The notes beneath the pieces were generated by a model. The model was not told the origin of the DNA. It searched no databases and was given only the letters and a program-made list of their open reading frames with translations. A stretch of 64,000 nucleotides of DNA from an uncultured Lachnospiraceae bacterium (lineage in GTDB: Bacteria > Bacillota > Clostridia > Lachnospirales > Lachnospiraceae): contig CAJUMJ010000030.1 in NCBI GenBank assembly GCA_910587095.1, positions 44,455-108,454 of the forward strand. Reading direction: 5' to 3'. Shown piece by piece: positions 6,806-13,435 of the stretch. The position numbers were made by a program, and so were the translations under genes. Positions within the stretch are counted from its first letter, which is position 1, and the number at the start of each line of letters is the position of its first letter.

Positions 6806-7765
6806 TTATTCGATTACGAATAGCGGGGCAAGGGCTAAGTCGTTCGCGGCGCCGCTGGCGTTGCTGGCGCCGCTGTAGTTGAAAACGCAAAAGTTCGTCG
6901 TGCCCGCCGCCGAAGGATCCGCCGTCCAGAAGGCCCGAAGATCGTCGTCTTCGTCCACGATCAGACGGTTAATTCTTTCTTTCAGATAGTCGAAGACTTT
7001 ATCAACGCCGTTATACTCCGCGTATCTATTGCAGCCCATTATTTCAAATTCAGACGGAAGGAAAAGAAAGTCGTCGGACAGTGTTCTTTTCCCGTCGATC
7101 TTCTGGTTTGTGTCGTGCTTTGCGATCACGGCCTGCAATTCATCAGGCAGAAGCGGGAAAAATTCTTCATTCAGAAGGCGCCGGGCTTCGCAATCATGCC
7201 ACCCGCCCGCGTTGGTGTGTTCTTTGTTCATTCCTGCGAATGTCAACGGCTCCACAATACGGAAAACGGCGTCACGTTGGTTATAATGGTTTATGCCAAT
7301 AACAACCGCCTTCGCGGGCCTTCCGTCCTTCAATGTGAAGCAAATTTCCGTTCCCGGCAGCATTTCGGCCGCGTTCCCTTCCTGAATGGTCTTTTTAATG
7401 TCGGCCCAATTCCGGCGCCGCTGCCTTCTTTCGTACACGGTAACGTCACCAAGCCGGACGCCTTCTTCTTCCGCCTGCTGCCCGGCTGCGTCTTCCCGCT
7501 GTCCTGCTGCCCGCTTTTTCTCTACTGCTGCCCGTAAAACTTTGTGAAGTTCTTCCGGATCCGGCGTGTGGCAAGTGATCCCCGTTACCTGAATTCCGTC
7601 TTCCTTCTTCCCGGTCATAACTTCCCGTAAAAATACGTGCGGGACGTCGCACTTGATCCCGTTCATAAGAAGATCATGTTTGACGGCTTCCGTCGTCAGC
7701 CCGTGAAGCTGTGTGAAGCTCAGTTCGATCTTGTCTTCCGGTGTGAATAATTCCATAAGTCCCAT
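6806..7765 (-). CDS. DUF6273-domain protein
   Basis: A 319-residue protein. The first 130 residues include a phage-like segment (KIELSFTQLHGLTTEAVKHD) and a charged Lys/Glu/Gln linker. From about residue 140 a DUF6273 domain begins at NWADIKKTI, with ICFTLKDG, VVIGINHY, GGWHDCEARRLLN, FLPSEFEI and a C-terminal FWTADPS..FCVFN..APLFVIE. DUF6273 is common in Firmicutes prophages and conjugative elements; I know of no biochemical role, and its C-terminus recalls C-type-lectin/FGE-like folds. AAAGGAATTTAAC precedes the ATG at 7765. Confidence 0.75.
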   Translation of the reverse strand: MGLMELFTPEDKIELSFTQLHGLTTEAVKHDLLMNGIKCDVPHVFLREVMTGKKEDGIQVTGITCHTPDPEELHKVLRAAVEKKRAAGQREDAAGQQAEEEGVRLGDVTVYERRQRRRNWADIKKTIQEGNAAEMLPGTEICFTLKDGRPAKAVVIGINHYNQRDAVFRIVEPLTFAGMNKEHTNAGGWHDCEARRLLNEEFFPLLPDELQAVIAKHDTNQKIDGKRTLSDDFLFLPSEFEIMGCNRYAEYNGVDKVFDYLKERINRLIVDEDDDLRAFWTADPSAAGTTNFCVFNYSGASNASGAANDLALAPLFVIE

Positions 7766-7813
7766 TTTGTTAAATTCCTTTCTTTTATGTTTTATTTTCT
7801 CCCCTGCCTGCTG

Positions 7814-7830
7814 CCGTGGTATAATCACGG
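7814..7830. promoter_or_regulatory. Inverted repeat enclosing a -10 box
   Basis: CCGTG (7814-7818) and CACGG (7826-7830) flank GTATAAT, so the probable -10 hexamer TATAAT (7820-7825) of the rightward gene at 7852 sits in the centre of a palindrome. This is a likely repressor operator. No good -35 is visible, so an activator or extended -10 may be needed. Confidence 0.55.
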
Positions 7831-7851
7831 TATAGAAAGGGGGTGTTTCCA

Positions 7852-8031
7852 ATGTTTACGGAAGAATTAGCCCGCGAAGTCGGCGTCGCTTATGGTCTGT
7901 ATTGCGCAATATGTAAAACCAACGAAAAAGACGCTATGAGCGCGGACGAATTCAAAAAATTGTGTTGTGACAGTATCGAACGAATCCGCGAAGTCGGCGG
8001 TCTGGTTCCTGAAAATTCTGTCACCGGATAA
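7852..8031 (+). CDS. Small hypothetical protein on the opposite strand
   Basis: A 59-residue protein, MFTEELAREVGVAYGLYCAI onward, with a predicted helical N-terminus and no recognised family. GAAAGGGGG lies 8 bases before the ATG and a TATAAT box lies about 30 bases before it. It is one of the few rightward genes in the element and is divergent from the DUF6273 gene. Its coding sequence carries a one-mismatch copy of the 14-bp palindrome at 7899-7912. The antisense frame is open but lacks a binding site. Confidence 0.55.
   Translation: MFTEELAREVGVAYGLYCAICKTNEKDAMSADEFKKLCCDSIERIREVGGLVPENSVTG
7899..7912. repeat. 14-bp palindrome copy with one mismatch, inside a gene
   Basis: GTATTGCGCAATAT. 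It differs from the consensus only at the first base, and lies within the coding sequence of the gene at 7852. Confidence 0.6.
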
Positions 8032-8035
8032 TTTT

Positions 8036-8284
8036 CTACCCGGCCGGGGCGCCTTCCCCGGCCGCTTCAATTACCGTTCCCCATTTGTCCCGCGTTTCCT
8101 TCGGTACTGTCGGGCGCTGCTTCTTCATTTCGTTGTCAAGAATTTCTTTCGCATGGTCTAAAATGTGAAACGCCCCGTAATATGTTATATTGTCAACTGC
8201 TGCCACCTGCGCCGCGATTGAGTGGGCCAAAATAGCCGCGTCACGATCGTATTTTTCCCGCTTCTTCTTTTCTGCTTCTGTCAT
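8036..8284 (-). CDS. Hypothetical helical element protein
   Basis: An 82-residue protein, starting MTEAEKKKREKYDRDAAILA, with a charged helix followed by Ala-rich helices; no family recognised. AAGGGGGC lies 7 bases before the ATG at 8284. It follows the small regulator gene by 12 bases and is probably the second gene of the leftward early operon driven from the operator region at 8575. Confidence 0.6.
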   Translation of the reverse strand: MTEAEKKKREKYDRDAAILAHSIAAQVAAVDNITYYGAFHILDHAKEILDNEMKKQRPTVPKETRDKWGTVIEAAGEGAPAG

Positions 8285-8296
8285 ATTCAAGCCCCC

Positions 8297-8554
8297 TTAT
8301 GCCGTGGCTGCCGCTGCGAACATTCCCGCAGGGGCGCCCGCTTCCGCTTCGCCGAAAAGGTCTTCAAATTTACAAGCGTAGAATTTCATCAGCTTTACGA
8401 TTTCCGAAAGTTCAAATTCTACTTCGCCGCGAAGCCGTCTTCGTGTGCTGTCTTCGCTGATCTCCAAAACCTTTGAAAGATCCGCGACATTGTTTCCGTT
8501 GTAGGCCATTTTTGCCTTTAACTTTGGATATTTGTTAATCAATGGTTTTGCCAT
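8297..8554 (-). CDS. Cro-like HTH regulator
   Basis: An 85-residue protein with a helix-turn-helix of the XRE/phage-regulator type: KAKMAYNGNNVADLSKVLEISEDSTRRRLRGE, split across residues 13-44, with the turn near LEISEDS. Leu-rich helices follow and the tail is Ala/Gly-rich. It is divergent from the larger XRE repressor at 8739 and separated from it by a 180-base region with repeated operators, the same arrangement as Cro and CI in temperate phage. AAAGGAGATCGGGAAA precedes the ATG. Confidence 0.72.
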   Translation of the reverse strand: MAKPLINKYPKLKAKMAYNGNNVADLSKVLEISEDSTRRRLRGEVEFELSEIVKLMKFYACKFEDLFGEAEAGAPAGMFAAAATA

Positions 8555-8574
8555 TTTCCCGATCTCCTTTCTTT

Positions 8575-8668
8575 AATCGCTATCTGCGTTTTCGGTATAT
8601 TTGAATAATAAACGCCATTAGCGTTTTTGTCAAGCGTATTTTAATTATTATTATCGCTTTTTGCGTTT
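8575..8668. promoter_or_regulatory. Divergent control region with three spaced operators
   Basis: Three 17-base sites share the form AA(A/T)CGC-N5-GCGTTT: 8575-8591, 8610-8626 (a perfect inverted repeat, AAACGC CATTA GCGTTT) and 8652-8668. A further half-site GCGTTT lies at 8693-8698. They fill the space between the two divergent HTH genes, so they are the probable binding sites of the repressor and its antagonist, as in a phage lysogeny switch. Confidence 0.75.
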
Positions 8669-8738
8669 ATTTCCTTTACAAAGTGCAAATCTGCGTTTAT
8701 AATAAAGGGGAAATATAGAAAAGGAGTGTTTAAAAGAA

Positions 8739-9149
8739 ATGTCCAAAAACAGAACGGCCGAACCGCGCGGCCCTGAATATGAAACTTTCGGCGTTAATTT
8801 AGCAAGCGCACGCAAGGCCCGCGGATATTCACAAGCCGAAATTTCTTCCCTTTTGGGTATAACTCAAAGTACATATGCCGGGTGGGAAACCGGAACGCGC
8901 AAAATACAACTTTCTACCATGATACAATTATCTTCTTTACTGAATGTTAGTATTGATATGCTGATCGGTACTGAAAAGCTTATTCTTCCAGAAAGGAAAG
9001 ATAATTTTGAATTGAAGGAAAGCGAAAAGAATTTGATTTCTACATATCGGAAGCTAAACCGGGAAGGAAAACAAAAACTTTGCGAACGTGCCGACGAATT
9101 ACTTGATCTCGGATATGTCGAAAAAGGGGACGCCGCAAGAATGGCGTGA
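8739..9149 (+). CDS. XRE-family transcriptional repressor
   Basis: A 136-residue protein. Residues 18-75 form an HTH_3 domain: NLASARKARGYSQAEISSLL, with the recognition helix around TQSTYAGWETGTRKI and then LSSLLNVSIDMLIG. A charged C-terminal helical segment (residues 85-130) may dimerise. There is no protease/autocleavage domain, so induction is not of LexA/CI type; an antirepressor or a metallopeptidase could serve. GGAG lies about 13 bases before the ATG. It is transcribed rightward toward the recombinase gene, which follows after 214 bases. Confidence 0.85.
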   Translation: MSKNRTAEPRGPEYETFGVNLASARKARGYSQAEISSLLGITQSTYAGWETGTRKIQLSTMIQLSSLLNVSIDMLIGTEKLILPERKDNFELKESEKNLISTYRKLNREGKQKLCERADELLDLGYVEKGDAARMA

Positions 9150-9322
9150 AATACCGATATAAGGAAAAAGGAAATATTATTGAATTGAATTTCGGAAAAT
9201 AAAACGCCCCACGGCTGCAACCGTGAAGCGCTTTATATAGATTGTTACCCGTCAACCCTGCGGGGCTGCGCTCTGATAACACCTTCGACAAGTGATATTA
9301 TAGCATGTGGCCCCGCGATTTT

Positions 9323-9350
9323 AAAGGGCTTCTTTTTTACGCCCTTTTTT
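9323..9350 (+). terminator. Rho-independent terminator just upstream of the recombinase
   Basis: The stem AAAGGGC (9323-9329) / GCCCTTT (9341-9347) is followed by a run of T to 9350. The recombinase Shine-Dalgarno AGAAGGTG starts directly after it, so repressor transcripts stop here or read through at low level into the recombinase gene. A second small hairpin (CACGG/CCGTG) lies near 9210-9226. Confidence 0.75.
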
Positions 9351-9363
9351 AGAAGGTGAATAA

Positions 9364-11100
9364 ATGGCATATGCAAAATTGAAGGCGGCAGCAGACGCCG
9401 GAAAAATCGTCGCGCTATATGTGCGCGTGTCTACCGGGTATCAGGTGGATAAAGACAGTCTTCCTTTTCAGAAGAAGGAATTAAAATCATATTGCAAACA
9501 CGTCCTTCATATCGACGACGGCCGGATCGAAGTCTTTGAGGACGCCGGAAAATCTGCCAAGAATACCGATCGCCCCGCCTTTCAAAGAATGATAAACAAA
9601 GTCAAGGCCGGGCAAGTGTCCCATGTGATTGTCTATAAGCTTGACCGCATTTCCCGTGATCTGGTGGACTTCTCGATCATGTGGAAGGAATTCAAGGCGG
9701 CCCGTGTGACGTTCATTTCCTTAAATGAACAATTTGACACTTCTTCCGCGATCGGCGAAGCTGTTCTGAAAATCATACTTGTGTTTGCGGAATTGGAAAG
9801 AAAATTGACTTCCGAACGTGTAAAAGATATTATGATCGGCCGGGCACATGAAGGAAAATGGAACGGCGCCCGTATGCCTTACGGGTGGAAGTGGAATTCA
9901 GAAACGCAATTCCCGGAACACAACCCGGAAGAAATTCAGGCGGCCCGGCTTATCTATTCCATGTATGAAAAAACAAAGTCTTCAAGTAAAGTTCGCGATT
10001 ACCTGAACGGAAACGACATTCCCACGAAGTGCGGCGGCGAATGGACAACAAAAACCATATCGGACTATATCAGAAACCCCATGAACAAAGGGGACTATCG
10101 CTATAATTACCGGGAAAGCCCCCACGGGAAGAAGAAGCCCGAAGAAGAAGTCGTCTATCTGGAAGGCGTCTTTCCGCCGCTTGTGGATCCGGATCAATGG
10201 AACCGCTGTAACGCTATCATGGATCATAACGCCGAACGGCTGCGAAACGCGGGCGCGGCCCATAATCAAAAGCATATACACCCATTCGCCGGGCTTATCG
10301 TCTGCGGGGCCTGCGGATATTATTTTCAATCCATGAAGCCGGATCGCCCACGTGCAAACGGCTTTCGTCCGTCCCTTTATCGCTGCTCTGGACGTGTTAC
10401 GAAAAGATCCTGCACCGCGCCGGGCGCGTCAGAAGTAAAGATCGGCCCCGTGGTCTTCAATTTTATTTCGCATATCGTCGCGGCCACAAAGAAACGTCAG
10501 GGCATAAAGACGCCCGAAGAATTGGAAAGCCTGCTTCTTTCCGGGCCTGAATTCGCCCCGATTGCCTATATTGAAGAAAGTTCCCTTCGTGAGATTTTCG
10601 ACGCCCTGCAAGGCCGTACACGGTCAAAAGACGGGCTTTATCTGCCGGAACCATTGTCACGCCAGACGGCGCCGGATCCGGGCAGCATTGAAGCGAAACG
10701 GGCCGAAGCTGCCAAGATAGGCCGGGCGCTTGAACGCCTGAAAAAGCTTTTTCTTTTTGATGATAGCGCCATGAATGAAAAAGAATATCTTTCGACGCGG
10801 GCAGAATTGACCGAACAACTAACCCGGCTAAATAATGAGATCCGCGACGCCGAAGAAGCAAGCTTCGGACGTGTGGAAGAATTAAACTTCGTCAGTTCCG
10901 CTTCTTCCTTCCTGCTGTCCTACTCTATACAATCCGGCGAACATATTCAGTATAACGAATTCGCGGCAGCCGTTGACGATCAAGTTTTGAAAGATTTCCT
11001 GAATTTGATTATAGATCATATTGTTGTCAGTGAAGCCCACGTCACCGAAATACACTTCAAAAGCGGCCTTCATGCGAAGTTTATCTATAAATCAGCATAA
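9364..11100 (+). CDS. Large serine recombinase (integrase/excisionase)
   Basis: A 578-residue site-specific recombinase. The resolvase N-terminal domain starts at LYVRVSTGYQ, with catalytic Ser23. SLPFQKKELKSYC, YKLDRISRDLVDF and the ERKLTSERVKD helix complete it. The Recombinase domain (about 165-290) begins at GKWNGARMPYGWKWN. A zinc ribbon follows (CGACGYYFQ ... YRCSG ... RSCTAP, about 315-360), then a coiled coil (about 440-500) typical of the family. Such enzymes integrate phages and conjugative or mobilizable elements at a specific attB without host factors. It is the probable cause of the insertion into miaB. AGAAGGTGAATAA precedes the ATG. Confidence 0.96.
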   Translation: MAYAKLKAAADAGKIVALYVRVSTGYQVDKDSLPFQKKELKSYCKHVLHIDDGRIEVFEDAGKSAKNTDRPAFQRMINKVKAGQVSHVIVYKLDRISRDLVDFSIMWKEFKAARVTFISLNEQFDTSSAIGEAVLKIILVFAELERKLTSERVKDIMIGRAHEGKWNGARMPYGWKWNSETQFPEHNPEEIQAARLIYSMYEKTKSSSKVRDYLNGNDIPTKCGGEWTTKTISDYIRNPMNKGDYRYNYRESPHGKKKPEEEVVYLEGVFPPLVDPDQWNRCNAIMDHNAERLRNAGAAHNQKHIHPFAGLIVCGACGYYFQSMKPDRPRANGFRPSLYRCSGRVTKRSCTAPGASEVKIGPVVFNFISHIVAATKKRQGIKTPEELESLLLSGPEFAPIAYIEESSLREIFDALQGRTRSKDGLYLPEPLSRQTAPDPGSIEAKRAEAAKIGRALERLKKLFLFDDSAMNEKEYLSTRAELTEQLTRLNNEIRDAEEASFGRVEELNFVSSASSFLLSYSIQSGEHIQYNEFAAAVDDQVLKDFLNLIIDHIVVSEAHVTEIHFKSGLHAKFIYKSA

Positions 11101-11141
11101 AACAAGCGGGCGTCCTGCTGCCGGGCGTCCGCTTCCTGCAT

Positions 11142-11303
11142 TTATTTTCTTTTCAGTATTCCTTTTAAAATTCTGTATGCTGATTCGATAGCGCCTTCGC
11201 CCGTCAGTCTTTTCATAATAAATTCTTCCGCCTTCACCATAAAATAAAATATTGTCCCGGCTCCCGTCCAACACAAAACGCATATTGTGATATATTCTAT
11301 CAT
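11142..11303 (-). CDS. Small single-span membrane protein
   Basis: A 53-residue protein. Residues 4-23 (YITICVLCWTGAGTIFYFMV) form one hydrophobic span, followed by a basic amphipathic tail. AAGGGGGACAC precedes the ATG at 11303, and the 14-bp palindrome lies between this binding site and the stop of the upstream ribbon-helix-helix gene. The function is unknown. Confidence 0.6.
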   Translation of the reverse strand: MIEYITICVLCWTGAGTIFYFMVKAEEFIMKRLTGEGAIESAYRILKGILKRK

Positions 11304-11314
11304 GTGTCCCCCTT

Positions 11315-11328
11315 ATATTGCGCAATAT
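11315..11328. repeat. 14-bp palindrome ATATTGCGCAATAT, intercistronic copy
   Basis: An exact copy that begins immediately after the stop codon of the gene at 11329 and ends just before the AAGGGGG ribosome binding site of the next gene. Confidence 0.78.
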
Positions 11329-11808
11329 TTAAAGCGTGATTTTTTCGACTTCAAAATTAAACATATCGCAATAGGCCCGCACTTGCTCGATCGCCCGCTG
11401 CGCGTTAAATTTCTTCGTGAAGATCTTCGCGTCGTGTCTGTCAGAAGATACAACTGGGTATTTCTTCCCGTCCTGCTTATAATTTCCGCCGACATAATAA
11501 TTTTTCTTTTCATTGTCAACCACAATAAAACCGACTTCCCCGGTCTTCGGCTCCGCCTGCTGCCGGGCGACTTTCTTCGGCTTTGGTTCTGCAGGCGCTT
11601 CCGGCTGAACTGGCGCCGCTTCCATGCTTCCAGACATGCGGGCGTCGATCGCTGCGTTTATGTAGTCATTGACGCTTTTCCCTTCGGCCGCTGCTGCCGC
11701 TTTGATCTTTTCTTTCTTTCCCTTCGGTACTGTCAGATTAACGCGATCATACTTTTCTTTGATGAAGTTATTCTGATAGCTAAATTGATCGAATTTCTTT
11801 TCTGTCAT
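11329..11808 (-). CDS. Ribbon-helix-helix (Arc/CopG-type) DNA-binding protein
   Basis: A 159-residue protein. Residues 20-60 read YDRVNLTVPKGKKEKIKAAA, then EGKSVNDYINAAIDARM: an N-terminal beta strand followed by two helices, the Arc/CopG ribbon-helix-helix. A Pro/Ala/Glu-rich linker follows, then a C-terminal domain (about 90-159) with GFIVVDNEKKNYYVGG that I do not recognise. RHH dimers bind short palindromes, so this is a candidate for the protein that reads ATATTGCGCAATAT. I infer that; nothing in the sequence proves it. The ATG at 11808 follows GGAAGGCGGGG. Confidence 0.72.
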   Translation of the reverse strand: MTEKKFDQFSYQNNFIKEKYDRVNLTVPKGKKEKIKAAAAAEGKSVNDYINAAIDARMSGSMEAAPVQPEAPAEPKPKKVARQQAEPKTGEVGFIVVDNEKKNYYVGGNYKQDGKKYPVVSSDRHDAKIFTKKFNAQRAIEQVRAYCDMFNFEVEKITL

Positions 11809-11824
11809 GCTTCCCCGCCTTCCT

Positions 11825-11959
11825 TTACCATTTTTCAAGATCCTTCTTTAATTCGCTTCGTATTCTGTCTATCCTTTTCCACGTCCTGATCCAACACATT
11901 ATTATAGACGTGATAAAGAAAACAATAACTAATCCCGCGATTATGAATATTTCTTCCAT
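11825..11959 (-). CDS. Small single-span membrane protein
   Basis: A 44-residue protein: MEEIFIIAGLVIVFFITSII forms a membrane span, followed by a Trp/Arg-rich cytosolic tail. AAGGTGGGAAGC precedes the ATG at 11959. It is 16 bases before the RHH gene, in the same operon. The function is unknown; small holin-like or antitoxin-linked peptides look similar, but nothing supports either. Confidence 0.55.
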   Translation of the reverse strand: MEEIFIIAGLVIVFFITSIIMCWIRTWKRIDRIRSELKKDLEKW

Positions 11960-11998
11960 GCTTCCCACCTTCCATATTATTTTTTTAAAGCAACTTTC

Positions 11999-12249
11999 GG
12001 GCGTTGTAAGATCCCCGGTTTTCAATGGTAGTTCTTTATTTTTTGACGTGGTATAGAAACGGGTGTAACCTTCCCGCGCCGCCCTGTTCGCATTAAACCC
12101 GGCCGAAACTTGTCAGACAACATTACAACGCCCTACCGTCGCACCCGTCAGCATTTATAAAGGCTTCGGACTTTCACGAACGCCCGCGGGCCGTTCGTGG
12201 CTGCTTTAGTGCTTCCGCCGGACGGTTCCCCGTTCCGCCCGGCTTCGGT
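11999..12249. other. Structured GC-rich noncoding segment
   Basis: No reading frame with a ribosome binding site was found here. The segment holds a perfect 11-bp inverted repeat, GGGCGTTGTAA (11999-12009) / TTACAACGCCC (12123-12133), and a 7-bp pair ACGGGTG (12059-12065) / CACCCGT (12142-12148) that crosses it. It also holds an 8-bp stem CACGAACG / CGTTCGTG (12175-12182 / 12192-12199) with a CCCGCGGGC loop, and a GC-rich imperfect hairpin near 12217-12241. It may be an origin for the Rep protein, a structured RNA, or a recombination site. Confidence 0.5.
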
Positions 12250-12507
12250 TTAATAATGTCCAATGATACTATATCCGTCTTTTTCGATTTCCGCTTCAAT
12301 CTTTGCAATCCTTTCCGTGTCGTCTTTGTTCCACATATGCGCCTTTACGGACGTTTGCGGCCTGAAAGCGTTTTTCTTTGTCTTTTCATAAAATCTTTCT
12401 TTACATATTTTCTTTGCTTCCGCTGCCGTTTTTGCTTCAACTTCCATTTTCTTTAAAAGTTCCGCTCTGTTTCTCTTTTCTACATAATAAATTGTGTATG
12501 TCTTCAT
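12250..12507 (-). CDS. Small hypothetical protein under the twin-operator promoter
   Basis: An 85-residue protein, starting MKTYTIYYVEKRNRAELLKK, mixed alpha/beta and Lys/Glu-rich, resembling short phage-type proteins of unknown role. AAAGGCGG lies before the ATG at 12507. A near-perfect sigma-A promoter containing the palindrome lies about 50 bases upstream, so this gene is probably directly controlled by the palindrome-binding factor. Confidence 0.65.
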   Translation of the reverse strand: MKTYTIYYVEKRNRAELLKKMEVEAKTAAEAKKICKERFYEKTKKNAFRPQTSVKAHMWNKDDTERIAKIEAEIEKDGYSIIGHY

Positions 12508-12556
12508 AATTAAACCGCCTTTCATTGTGTTTTATCTTTTCCTTTACTGTAATTAT

Positions 12557-12602
12557 ATTATACTCTATATTGCGCAATATGTCAATACATATTACGCAAT
12601 AT
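12557..12602 (-). promoter_or_regulatory. Sigma-A promoter with two palindromic operators
   Basis: On the minus strand TTGACA (12585-12580), 17 bases, then TATAAT (12562-12557). ATATTGCGCAATAT at 12567-12580 fills the spacer. A variant, ATATTACGCAATAT (plus strand), lies at 12589-12602, just upstream of -35. The centres are 22 bp apart, about two helical turns, on one face of the DNA. It drives the gene at 12507. Confidence 0.85.
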
Positions 12603-12635
12603 TTTCAAAGAATTTTTCTCATAAATTGCGGCCGC

Positions 12636-12887
12636 TTATGCCTGCCGCAATTCTTCGTATATCTTCGGGCCGATCTCATTGGTTACGGCTTCCCTTACGT
12701 CTTCATGGTCTAAAGCCATTTTGAAGAATATCGTCGCGAAGAAGCTTTCCTTCCATGCCTGCCATTCTTCCGGCGTCAGGCCCTTTTCTACTGCTGCCGC
12801 CGCTGCCGCTTCGGTGATTTCCTTCGCCCGTGGATCCGTGTTCAAAAAGTTTGTGATTGCTTCCCATATTGTCTTTGTATTCATCAT
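12636..12887 (-). CDS. Hypothetical element protein
   Basis: An 83-residue, mostly helical protein, beginning MMNTKTIWEAITNFLNTDPR, with an Ala-rich segment and acidic C-terminus; no family recognised. AAAGGAATTTAACC precedes the ATG, the same leader that precedes the genes at 5102 and 7765, so these genes may share an origin or a control feature. It follows the gene at 13240 by 44 bases and is probably co-transcribed with it. Confidence 0.6.
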   Translation of the reverse strand: MMNTKTIWEAITNFLNTDPRAKEITEAAAAAAVEKGLTPEEWQAWKESFFATIFFKMALDHEDVREAVTNEIGPKIYEELRQA

Positions 12888-12931
12888 GGTTAAATTCCTT
12901 TCCGCCGGGGAAGGATCCCCGGCCTTTCCTT

Positions 12932-13240
12932 TTATGCTATTACTTTGTCGCTTTCTTCTTCTGCTAACTGAAAGATTATTATTGCTTTGCTTTCTTTTTC
13001 CGTTCCGTATGTGTGCGGTAAATTTATGAGTTCTATTTTGCAGTTTCCGCTCCATTCATTTCTAACTACGTCTTCTATTGAATTGAAAGATATTGTTTCC
13101 CCGCTTGTAATGTCTATTAGCTGTACTTCTTTGACACCTTTATTTACATACGCTTCAATGATTGATAATTTTAATTCTGCAATCGTAAGTTCCCTTGTTT
13201 CTACCTTTCTTTCTCTGTAGCCTAAATATTTTAACTTCAT
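12932..13240 (-). CDS. Hypothetical element protein under the twin-operator promoter
   Basis: A 102-residue alpha/beta protein, beginning MKLKYLGYRERKVETRELTI, with no known motif. GGAAGGCGGGAAAAGA precedes the ATG at 13240. It is the first gene after the second twin-operator promoter at 13297-13342, so it lies nearest the element's right end and is probably repressed by the palindrome-binding factor. The earlier in-frame start at 13306 would overlap the promoter and is rejected. Confidence 0.62.
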   Translation of the reverse strand: MKLKYLGYRERKVETRELTIAELKLSIIEAYVNKGVKEVQLIDITSGETISFNSIEDVVRNEWSGNCKIELINLPHTYGTEKESKAIIIFQLAEEESDKVIA

Positions 13241-13296
13241 TTCTTTTCCCGCCTTCCGTTTTATTTGTGTTTGGTTTACTTCCTTTCTGTGATTAT

Positions 13297-13342
13297 AATA
13301 TATCACATATTGCGCAATATGTCAATACATATTACGCAATAT
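13297..13342 (-). promoter_or_regulatory. Second sigma-A promoter with the same two operators
   Basis: TTGACA (13325-13320), 17 bases, then TATATT (13302-13297) on the minus strand. ATATTGCGCAATAT lies at 13307-13320 and the variant at 13329-13342, again 22 bp apart. The 36-base stretch spanning both palindromes is identical to that at 12567-12602, including the GTCAATAC spacer, which points to duplication. Confidence 0.85.
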
Positions 13343-13435
13343 TTCAAAATATTTTTAGGCATAGAAAAAGCGCCAAAACACAAGGCTTTCTTGCGTTCTG
13401 GCGCCTGCTGCCGGGCGGCGCTCTCTATATCCCGT

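Larger units (their letters stand above)
2423..13417 (+). repeat. Dispersed motif CCTGCTGCCGGGCG
   Basis: Exact copies lie at 2423-2436, 11114-11127, 11556-11569 and 13404-13417, all on the plus strand. Shorter variants sharing CCTGCTG lie near 586, 1008, 2471, 3611, 7474, 7502 and 7806. Copies inside genes put the peptide (A/P)RQQA into unrelated proteins, so the constraint seems to act on DNA rather than protein. The role is unknown. Counts were made by eye. Confidence 0.6.

Noticed and set aside
6806..7852. Diversity-generating retroelement target
   Set aside because: Only the target-like C-terminal domain is present; no reverse transcriptase, template repeat or accessory gene is visible in the window.
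7867..8070. Minus-strand 67-codon frame opposite the small plus-strand gene at 7852
   Set aside because: No ribosome binding site, while the plus frame has a strong binding site and TATAAT box.
12500..13345. CRISPR-like repeats from recurring palindromes
   Set aside because: The two repeated 36-base blocks are 740 bases apart and consist of promoters with operators, not a repeat-spacer array.
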